Positions 1 through 4,716 of a DNA stretch of 8,871 nucleotides are shown here, piece by piece. Source of the stretch: Brevinema_A sp051649245 (GTDB lineage: Bacteria > Spirochaetota > Brevinematia > Brevinematales > Brevinemataceae); assembly GCA_051649245.1 (NCBI GenBank), contig JBOFGS010000016.1, positions 1 through 8,871 of the forward strand, in the 5' to 3' direction. Position numbers and translations under genes: made by a program. The first letter of the stretch is position 1; each line of letters opens with the position of its first letter. Below the pieces are notes generated by a model. It ran no database searches. It saw only the letters and a program-made list of their open reading frames with translations, and had not been told where the DNA came from.

Positions 1-22
1 ATTCTCATCGATAATGTTTGCA

Positions 23-295
23 TCAGTGATGCTTGCTTTGGATACAGATTAAGGGAAGATCGCTCCTCCCCCCTAATCCAAAATTTATTGACAAAAATTG
101 ATCAACCCTCGTGTCAAAAATATACTGATATCGGTATCCAACTCCCGAAACAAACGAGCCCACATGATAGAGATTGTCTCTAGTATCCAGTACTTCTCTA
201 CTCTGTCCACCACCCAAAGATACAAATACCTGATGCTGATGCCCTCCAAAAATACTCATCGGCAACAGAAAAATCATCATTCTAATGATTATCAT
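23..295 (-). CDS. outer-membrane beta-barrel-like protein, short, possibly frameshifted
   Basis: Ninety-residue protein beginning at an ATG preceded by a purine-rich stretch (AGAGAAG). The first 17 or so residues are a hydrophobic signal-peptide-like segment (MIIIRMMIFLLPMSIFG). After it come alternating, Gly- and aromatic-rich stretches (VFVSLGGG, FVSGVGYRYQYIF, FLSINFGLGG) typical of the first strands of an outer-membrane beta-barrel. The protein is too short for a complete barrel and its last dozen residues (DLPLICIQSKHH) look unlike barrel sequence. A run of six G (minus strand; C run at 71-76) lies just before this odd tail. One added G would keep the frame open to the window edge, so the ORF may be a frameshifted or phase-variable N-terminus. 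It follows the broken beta-barrel gene at 325-937 by 29 bases. The exact family is not recognised. Confidence 0.5.
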   Translation of the reverse strand: MIIIRMMIFLLPMSIFGGHQHQVFVSLGGGQSREVLDTRDNLYHVGSFVSGVGYRYQYIFDTRVDQFLSINFGLGGRSDLPLICIQSKHH

Positions 296-324
296 TCAAC
301 TTCTCTTTTTATTATATTTATATT

Positions 325-937
325 TTAAAAGGCAAAGCCAAAGTTAAAGCCATATAAGAAGGTTTGTTTTTGACTACCTATATAAGCGGCAATATTCAAA
401 CCTAGTTGTACAGCACTAAATTGATTAATATAATACCGTGCATAGAGTGATAATTCAGGACTAAAAAAAGTAAATGCTCCGATTCCATAAAATACTTTTT
501 TCAAATTACTCCAACCTTGATTGTTGACCATTCTCCAAATCCTTCTTGAGGACCAAAATAAGCAGAAAGACCTATAGAAAAATTCATCACCATCGACCAG
601 CCCTTTAAGGTCTCTTGATTTCTAGTATCAAAAATATATCCACCGATTCCTAAAGGGTTTAATTGTAAATTAACTGGTGAAGTAAAACTTTCAGGAGCAT
701 TTTTAAAATCACCAAAACGATATCCTATTTGTAGTTTTCCATAGTAGTAAATCTGCTTACCAACTGACCAATCCAAACCAACTGTTATTAACGGTAGTTA
801 GAACTAGAGAAATCTGTAATCCCATATATTGTTGAAAAAATAGACACTTTTGGAGAAAGTATTTTCGTGGGGTTGTCTACCTCTTGTGCTATTAATTGGT
901 TTATTGGCATTAGTAATAATAAAATTAATATAAGCAT
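325..937 (-). pseudogene. outer-membrane beta-barrel protein gene with two -1 frameshifts
   Basis: Three minus-strand frames join into one protein of about 205 residues. Segment one (937-788) starts MLILILLLLMPINQLIAQ, a signal peptide with cleavage expected after AQ, followed by about 30 mature residues. Segment two (about 791-501) carries strand-like sequence such as YGKLQIGYRFGDF and WSMVMNFSIGLSAYFG. Segment three (about 531-325) gives FYGIGAFTFFSPELSLYARYY and ends in FNFGFAF, the terminal Phe that is the classical outer-membrane insertion signal. Each junction (near 790 and near 530) is explained by one missing base. The order of signal peptide, strands and C-terminal Phe is intact, so a recent inactivation, a programmed shift or assembly errors are all possible. 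The gene begins 10-20 bases after the stop at 958, so it was probably co-transcribed with the upstream gene. No closer family is recognised. Confidence 0.7.
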
Positions 938-957
938 TTTATCTTCATTCTATAAAT

Positions 958-1506
958 TCATTTTATATTATCTTCATCAAAAGTGTGTACAACAGGAACT
1001 CCTAATAGGTATTGCCAATGAGGAATCTTTCCCCAGCTGTCAGTATAATGAACCCATGTTGGAAGAGGTATTGGTAATACAAAAACAGCCCATTGATCAA
1101 ATATTAGTTTAAAAACATTCCAAAGAAGATTTGGTCCATTATTAGCATAATTTAAAATTATATCACCAATAATCTTTAAATCTCCTAAACCATTAATTTT
1201 ACTTAATTCTATAAACCAATACCCAAGATTTTTAAGTCCTGTTTTTCCAAATTCAGATTCTAAATTAGATAATATATCATTTAATAAAGAATTTAATTGT
1301 TCAACATTATTTTTAATATTTACAATTTCTATTAAGGCAGACAAGCCAAATGAAAAAACTAGTTTTGTAGTTTGTGCAACCCAGCAACCTGCATGATTTT
1401 CTGAATCATTAATTAAATCTAACCAGTAAGAAATAGTTCCTGTAAGTCTTTCTAAAGAGGTAAGAAATTCCTTTATATTTTCTTGAGTTAAGTTTTTGTT
1501 GCTCAA
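958..1506 (-). CDS. hypothetical protein, probably 5'-truncated
   Basis: The protein is not recognised. From a TTG at 1506 it is 182 residues, but the frame is open back to 1737 (stop at 1738-1740) with no ATG, GTG or other TTG in the extra 77 codons. That upstream stretch reads like ordinary protein (for example EFREIWNNKLNPNSS), so the original start has probably been lost. The protein is rich in Trp and Tyr and has a largely helical middle (about residues 50-130 from the TTG). A hydrophobic, proline-rich patch near the end (AVFVLPIPLPTWVHY) is followed by a polar tail ending FDEDNIK. There is no signal peptide or clear domain. The beta-barrel pseudogene follows within about 20 bases, suggesting one transcript. 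It may be a real gene with a rare start codon or a decaying remnant. Confidence 0.45.
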   Translation of the reverse strand: MSNKNLTQENIKEFLTSLERLTGTISYWLDLINDSENHAGCWVAQTTKLVFSFGLSALIEIVNIKNNVEQLNSLLNDILSNLESEFGKTGLKNLGYWFIELSKINGLGDLKIIGDIILNYANNGPNLLWNVFKLIFDQWAVFVLPIPLPTWVHYTDSWGKIPHWQYLLGVPVVHTFDEDNIK

Positions 1507-1859
1507 TTGTTCTATACTAGCACTCGAATTAGGATTAAGCTTATTATTCCAAATCTCTCTAAACTCTTGTTCATTTGCTGAGTGTAAGCTTCCGTATAAA
1601 GATGTAACAATGTTACTATTTTTTAAATGGAATCCAGTGTATGTAGTAAGATTATTAACATGCTCTAAATCTGATATTAAAAAATACTGATGTAGTAATA
1701 AATTGTCTGTATTAATACTTTTATTAAAGCTTTTATTTTATTTCGAAATCAAGGATATATTAAAGGGAATAATCAAAGCTTTTATTATAAAGAAATATTA
1801 ACAAAAAATCCCTATAATATGAGCTTCTTAAAATATGATGCTGGTAATTTTCACATTAA
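1507..1859. other. gap between hypothetical gene and lipoprotein
   Basis: Bases 1507-1737 continue the open minus-strand frame of the hypothetical gene without a usable start codon. Bases 1738-1857 are very AT-rich and hold stops in all minus frames. The 12-base word AAAGCTTTTATT occurs twice, at 1726-1737 and 1775-1786. A plus-strand frame of about 53 codons (1702-1862) lacks an ATG near its beginning and an RBS. No promoter or terminator of good quality was seen here. Confidence 0.4.
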
Positions 1860-2468
1860 TTAATTATTGTATCGACTATAATGTAACCTAAAATCATTTT
1901 TATCACAGGCCATCATTCTGTTATTTAAAGCTGAAAAAATTTGCTTATTACTGTCAGTATAATAAATAGCATTAGAGAAAATAATAGGATATACAGGAGA
2001 ATCAATGATATTTGTCAGTGGCTTATCATTATCGTCATAACTAATATGAAAAGAAGTATCAAAGAATTGAAGTTTTTTAATATAATCATTTTGATTAGTG
2101 GGATCGAGATAGACTCGTTCTAGAGGAGAAATACTACCAATATATAAGAGAGGTGTTTTAGTATCTGGAAAAATTTCTTTTAGAGAGGAATCAAAAATAG
2201 GTTCATGTTGTTTTTCTTGATCAATTGTGTAAATAAAATTGGTATTAGTCGAAGGTATAGGGTACAGCATAGTTATAGAATTAGATACAAAGTAATAAGT
2301 ATTATTATTTGAGTCCCAATAAATAGCTTCATAATCTAAACCTTCATCTCTGTTATCAAGTATTCTAAGTAGAGTGTCCTTAAACGATGTCTCTACAAGC
2401 ATAAGATCTAGCTCCTTATCATATCTCGCAACGGTAGCATCAGGATTCTGAGCTTGTAGTTTGTCCAT
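1860..2468 (-). CDS. hypothetical protein, C-terminal part of a split lipoprotein
   Basis: A 202-residue frame starting ATG-GAC directly after the TAA that ends the upstream lipoprotein segment, in the same reading frame. It has no signal peptide of its own and no strong Shine-Dalgarno in front of it. The simplest reading is that it is the body of one lipoprotein of about 270 residues, interrupted by a single nonsense codon at 2469-2471. The sequence is soluble and rich in Asp, Asn and Tyr, with short strand-like runs (TPLLYIGSISPLERVYLD, PIIFSNAIYYTDSNKQIF). Together with the lipobox upstream, this suggests a surface or periplasmic lipoprotein. No domain family is recognised. It could still be made by readthrough or by reinitiation at the abutting ATG, but the secreted form would need the upstream signal peptide. 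Confidence 0.6.
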   Translation of the reverse strand: MDKLQAQNPDATVARYDKELDLMLVETSFKDTLLRILDNRDEGLDYEAIYWDSNNNTYYFVSNSITMLYPIPSTNTNFIYTIDQEKQHEPIFDSSLKEIFPDTKTPLLYIGSISPLERVYLDPTNQNDYIKKLQFFDTSFHISYDDNDKPLTNIIDSPVYPIIFSNAIYYTDSNKQIFSALNNRMMACDKNDFRLHYSRYNN

Positions 2469-2672
2469 TTATTTGATATATTCTTCAGAAATGACTCTTG
2501 GTAGCACCTCTATATTATTAGTAACTTCATTAGTCTCTACTCTCGTTTCAAGAATAGTTGAATCAGACTGAATCTCAGATGAAGTCTGTGGTAAATCTTG
2601 CTTATCAACACACGCTCCAAGTATCAAAACAATCATTAACAGTAAGTAAATTCTCATAATATTGTATCTCAA
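2469..2672 (-). CDS. lipoprotein N-terminal segment ending at an in-frame stop
   Basis: Sixty-seven residues with a type II (lipoprotein) signal peptide: short basic N-terminus, hydrophobic core (IYLLLMIVLI) and lipobox L-G-A-C, with lipidation expected on Cys21. A Ser/Thr/Glu-rich linker follows, as is usual after a lipidated Cys. The frame ends AAA-TAA and the next codon, still in frame, is ATG of the 202-residue segment at 1860-2468. Either Met1 (2672) or Met6 (2657) could be the start. A good sigma-70-type promoter (boxes at 2728-2733 and 2705-2710) lies just upstream, so the gene is probably still transcribed. The product alone would be a very short lipopeptide, and I read it as the 5' part of a nonsense-interrupted lipoprotein. 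Confidence 0.65.
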   Translation of the reverse strand: MRYNIMRIYLLLMIVLILGACVDKQDLPQTSSEIQSDSTILETRVETNEVTNNIEVLPRVISEEYIK

Positions 2673-2704
2673 TTTGTAATAGTAATCCCCATGTACTTAT
2701 ATAT

Positions 2705-2733
2705 AGTATATTTGGGATTATTTACCTTGTCAA
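2705..2733 (-). promoter_or_regulatory. sigma-70-type promoter for the lipoprotein gene
   Basis: On the minus strand the -35 box is a perfect TTGACA (2733-2728), the spacer is exactly 17 bases, and the -10 box is TATACT (2710-2705), one mismatch from consensus. Transcription would start near 2698, about 26 bases before the ATG at 2672. Confidence 0.75.
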
Positions 2734-2773
2734 GATATTTCTATAACAAATCATTAAAAAATCTCTCTAAACC

Positions 2774-2802
2774 TTGACAAATCCATCATTTTAAGCTATA
2801 AT
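2774..2802 (+). promoter_or_regulatory. perfect-consensus sigma-70-type promoter, plus strand
   Basis: TTGACA at 2774-2779 and TATAAT at 2797-2802 with a 17-base spacer match the full consensus. The predicted start is near 2809. It is divergent from the lipoprotein promoter, with about 40 bases between the two -35 boxes. No plus-strand gene of ordinary size follows before 4717, so it appears to drive a short untranslated transcript that ends at the terminator at 2955-2992. Confidence 0.8.
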
Positions 2803-2808
2803 ATTCAT

Positions 2809-2992
2809 ATAAAATAACTGTGCACTTCTAGTGTACAATCTGTGTACAGAAAAATGAGATTCGACATTCAGATATTCTCTCTCCTGTATTGATTTTTTCA
2901 AGACTTCATTTGATTATGGTGTTAAAAGTTGAGTAACATTCTCTCCGAGAATCAGTCCTAATGTAGGATATACCTATATTAGGACTTTTTTT
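2809..2992 (+). ncRNA. candidate small RNA of about 184 nt
   Basis: The unit is bounded by a perfect promoter (start near 2809) and a strong intrinsic terminator (2955-2992). The 5' part has two alternative hairpins sharing the arm at 2818-2825, which can pair with 2831-2837 or with 2842-2849. A second hairpin (ATTCTC, loop TCC, GAGAAT; 2938-2952) sits directly before the terminator. The only ORF inside is a 12-codon one (2854-2892, MRFDIQIFSLLY) without a clear RBS. The length resembles that of 6S RNA, but the 5' and 3' ends do not form the long closing stem expected of it. I see none of the signature loops of SRP RNA, tmRNA or RNase P RNA. The family is therefore unknown. A leader/attenuator whose downstream gene has been lost is an alternative. 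Confidence 0.6.
2955..2992 (+). terminator. intrinsic terminator of the small RNA
   Basis: A 13-bp stem (2955-2967 with 2973-2985, one G-U pair), loop ATATA, followed by seven T at 2986-2992. There is no T-run on the other strand next to the stem, so it acts on the plus strand. Confidence 0.88.
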
Positions 2993-3000
2993 ATTATCAA

Positions 3001-3138
3001 TTAGAACCGCCGGTACCGCAACATCTTCTCCTTTTTCAAATTATTAAGTGGACCTGTGAGAATCTCATTTTGAAAATGAACAATATATTCTAAAGGATCT
3101 GCCTTAATATTTCTTAAATCAATTATTTTTCTTCTCAT
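3001..3138 (-). CDS. small hypothetical protein, 45 aa
   Basis: Forty-five residues, basic, starting MRRKIIDLRNIKADP and ending MLRYRRF. The ATG at 3138 was chosen because GGAG lies 6 bases upstream; an in-frame ATG at 3150 would give 49 residues but has a poorer RBS. It is not recognised. The charged, helix-like composition without hydrophobic segments suggests a soluble, possibly nucleic-acid-contacting peptide, but that is only inference. The C-terminal codons lie in a small GC-rich patch (about 3003-3018) unlike the surroundings. It follows the recombinase remnant by about 90 bases, is oriented the same way, and may be a cargo or remnant of that element. A weak promoter (3173-3201) is visible just upstream. 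Confidence 0.45.
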   Translation of the reverse strand: MRRKIIDLRNIKADPLEYIVHFQNEILTGPLNNLKKEKMLRYRRF

Positions 3139-3172
3139 TCTATTCTCCATAATACTTTTTCTGTACATCACT

Positions 3173-3201
3173 AGTATTGCTTGTATTCATAGACAAATCA
3201 A
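3173..3201 (-). promoter_or_regulatory. possible promoter for the 45-aa ORF
   Basis: Minus strand TTGATT (3201-3196), 17-base spacer, AATACT (3178-3173); two mismatches in each box. The position, about 30 bases upstream of the GGAG site, is suitable, but such matches are common in AT-rich DNA. Confidence 0.3.
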
Positions 3202-3229
3202 GTGTTTGGAGCTAATTATAAATATTAAT

Positions 3230-3823
3230 TCATAGCCCTATTTGTCGCTCTTGTTCCTTAAAATTTATACTCGTAACCATTCTCAAATGATGGCTTGTTA
3301 AGATATCTGATCTTTCTCCAAGTAGTATCATCTTCTGTATTCTAGGCGATAAAAATCTTAATTTTAACATCTTCGAAACATAGCTTGTACTTACTTTTTC
3401 TTGCTCAGCAATTTCCTTGATGGTTAATCCTTCCAATATCAAGTCACTCCATTCCCATGCTTTCTTTAATAGCTCAATCAATCCTTCATTCTTCTGCTTA
3501 CTCTCACCACCAATAATTAAGCTTTTCCCTTGATTCACTCTTTTTAATTCACATTGCAAAATAATAATCTCACAATTATTCTCATCAATAGGTAGTACCT
3601 CATAATTGTTAATATCTTGTTTTGTGACAATTAAATCAAATAATTCTTGAAGTGAGCTTGAATTGATATAGTAGATAATATTAATATGAGTACCCTCAAT
3701 CTTGACATCCATGTCATCTTGGGTACTTCGGCATCCGTGCCTAGATATTACAACCTTATGAATAAATGCCCTTACAACAAAATGTGTTTCTTTGTTCTGT
3801 GAGCTCTCTCTCAAATTGAGCAA
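3230..3823 (-). pseudogene. large serine recombinase, C-terminal fragment
   Basis: Up to 197 codons; the true homologous part probably starts near VVRAFIHKVVI (about residue 16), because the first residues overlap the catalytic fragment in another frame and the opening codon is TTG. The end is diagnostic of the recombinase type common in Alphaproteobacteria. A helix LIELLKKAWEWSDLILEG (115-132) is followed by a helix-turn-helix (IKEIAEQEKVSTSYVSKMLKL, about 135-155), then LSPRIQKMIL, and a terminal WEEQR-like motif here seen as NFKEQERQIGL. In intact proteins this tail follows a recombinase domain, zinc ribbon and coiled coil of roughly 250-300 residues, which are absent. The adjoining catalytic fragment stops in another frame at the same place. 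The fragment cannot recombine DNA and at most is a DNA-binding peptide. Confidence 0.75.
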
Positions 3824-3974
3824 AGGACAAGAGCATATTCAAAGTCAATCTTCCCATACTTGTACTCGTATTGAATTGTTGAGTAATCGATACAAAACTT
3901 GTTTGATATTTATCAAAAACTTCCACCAATTTTGAAAAATCAGTGACTATCCCCATCGATGATGGAGACTTCAT
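3756..3974 (-). pseudogene. large serine recombinase, fragment of catalytic domain
   Basis: The core, from about TDFSKLVEVFDKYQ to MLLSFAQFERELTEQ, matches the second half of a serine recombinase resolvase domain. The near-invariant block FVSITQQFNTSTSMGRLTLN is complete. The N-terminal half with the catalytic serine (Y-x-RVS region) is missing and replaced by the tail of the DUF2924 ORF read in another frame. After FERELTE the sequence jumps, out of frame, to the C-terminal domain (3230-3823). The gene has therefore suffered at least two internal deletions, one with its left border near 3950-3965 and one near 3790-3810. It overlaps the DUF2924 fragment by 35 bases and the C-terminal fragment by 68. 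It is non-functional as an integrase. Confidence 0.8.
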
Positions 3975-4185
3975 ATTTCTTGCCTTGGTATTCTCGAACT
4001 AACTTTGTACCAGATTTTATTATATTTATTACTACATTACCTTTTAACAATTGTTGTAATTCTTTCAACTCACCCTTATTAACTTGTTCATACCAAACGA
4101 CATACTTCTCGAGCATCACTTTAGAGATATTATTTGGGGCTTCTTTGCCTACTAGTTTTTTATACTTTTCTATTAGCTTATCCAT
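3940..4185 (-). pseudogene. DUF2924 protein, truncated
   Basis: Eighty-one residues. The N-terminal part (LIEKYKKLVGKEAPNN...) resembles the LWRELFG-x-EPP start of DUF2924 proteins. The segment IKSGTKLVREYQGKKYEVSIIDG corresponds to their PGTRLVREWQG-x-x-Y-x-V motif; a space of helical sequence separates the two. The usual ending (a second beta strand pair and the RAITGTRWNG-type motif, about 40 residues) is lost at the fusion with the recombinase remnant. DUF2924 genes normally sit directly upstream of this recombinase type and are thought to act with it, so the order here is the ancestral one with a deletion across the boundary. The ATG at 4185 overlaps the end of the KilA-N gene by 8 bases, suggesting coupled translation. 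Confidence 0.7.
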
Positions 4186-4549
4186 GGAATTCCTCGATCC
4201 ATTTATATCTATTATCTTCCGTTATAACCTTCTTCAAAAATTCATAATATTCTTCATAATCACAATCTTCGTTTTTCTTAATTGCTACCATCTCTAATGC
4301 AAGAAAGGGATGTATATACATCCCTTTAATATTATCCCAAAAGCTAACACCCTCATATTTTTCTTTATTTCCTGTTAAAACCTTAATATGTTCAATAGAT
4401 TCTTTAATATCTTCTAATTCCAAAAATCTATACAGGCCCATTCCAATTTGATCTGCTAACAAACTTCCATTAACAAATCCATCTTCTTTATTTATAATAA
4501 TCTGCATCCAACTATTATTTTTAATATCAACTTCTCCTACTTTCACCAT
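4178..4549 (-). CDS. KilA-N domain protein
   Basis: With the start at 4549 (MVKVGEVDI; GGAG 6 bases upstream) the product has 123 residues; an in-frame ATG at 4576 would add nine. The pattern DGFVNGSLLADQIGMGLYRFLE, followed by a short helix (IKESIEHIKVLTG) and the segment GMYIHPFLALEMVAI, fits the KilA-N fold. In that family a G-[YF]-[IV]-N-[AG] opening and a G-x-W-[IV]-HP-x-LA block are characteristic. The domain is a DNA-binding module frequent in phages and mobile elements, often in regulators or anti-repressors. No second domain is present. It is the first gene of the minus-strand cassette KilA-N / DUF2924 / recombinase and appears intact although its partners are broken. Confidence 0.6.
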   Translation of the reverse strand: MVKVGEVDIKNNSWMQIIINKEDGFVNGSLLADQIGMGLYRFLELEDIKESIEHIKVLTGNKEKYEGVSFWDNIKGMYIHPFLALEMVAIKKNEDCDYEEYYEFLKKVITEDNRYKWIEEFHG

Positions 4550-4600
4550 CTTTCTCTCCTTATTTCTTCCTAACATAGTATTTATCTATATCGTCAACAC

Positions 4601-4629
4601 ATGTTAGCTTCAATACAGAGACAAGTCAA
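4601..4629 (-). promoter_or_regulatory. likely promoter of the KilA-N/DUF2924/recombinase cassette
   Basis: Minus strand TTGACT (4629-4624), 17-base spacer, TAACAT (4606-4601), giving a start near 4594, about 45 bases before the ATG at 4549. It is divergent from the promoter of the DUF262 gene. A shifted alternative pair (TTGAAG/TATAGA) also exists. Confidence 0.4.
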
Positions 4630-4637
4630 GTCATTTA

Positions 4638-4667
4638 TTGAGATTGTATATATTTTTATTTTATAAT
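4638..4667 (+). promoter_or_regulatory. promoter of the DUF262/DUF1524 gene
   Basis: TTGAGA at 4638-4643 and a perfect TATAAT at 4662-4667 with an 18-base spacer. The surroundings are extremely AT-rich, so other -10 registers are possible. The untranslated leader would be about 43 bases. Confidence 0.5.
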
Positions 4668-4703
4668 ATAATATTCTTGTAAAATATAGAGATTATAGTT
4701 TTT

Positions 4704-4709
4704 AAGGAG
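4704..4709 (+). promoter_or_regulatory. ribosome binding site
   Basis: AAGGAG placed 7 bases before the ATG at 4717 fixes the start of the DUF262/DUF1524 gene. Confidence 0.8.
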
Positions 4710-4716
4710 ATACTGT

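Noticed and set aside
958..1112. Plus-strand ORF of 81 aa at 867-1112 and other plus-strand ORFs in the left part.
   Set aside because: They overlap better-supported minus-strand genes and have no RBS or recognisable features.
1726..1786. Direct repeat AAAGCTTTTATT (1726-1737 and 1775-1786).
   Set aside because: Low-complexity AT sequence, only two copies; likely chance.
1702..1862. Plus-strand frame of about 53 codons with protein-like sequence antisense to the gap before the lipoprotein.
   Set aside because: No ATG near the beginning, no RBS or promoter, and very AT-rich; not enough to call a gene.
2809..2992. Identity of the small RNA as 6S RNA.
   Set aside because: Length fits, but the 5' and 3' ends do not pair into the long closing stem with a central bubble.
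3003..3018. GC-rich patch with the palindrome CGGTACCG, considered as an attachment site of the recombinase.
   Set aside because: No second copy in the window, and it is explained as coding sequence of the 45-aa ORF.
2851..3071. Inverted 12-base repeat AAAATGAGATTC (2851-2862 and complement at 3060-3071), considered as element ends.
   Set aside because: Several 12-base matches are expected by chance in a window of this size, and the flanks do not extend the match.
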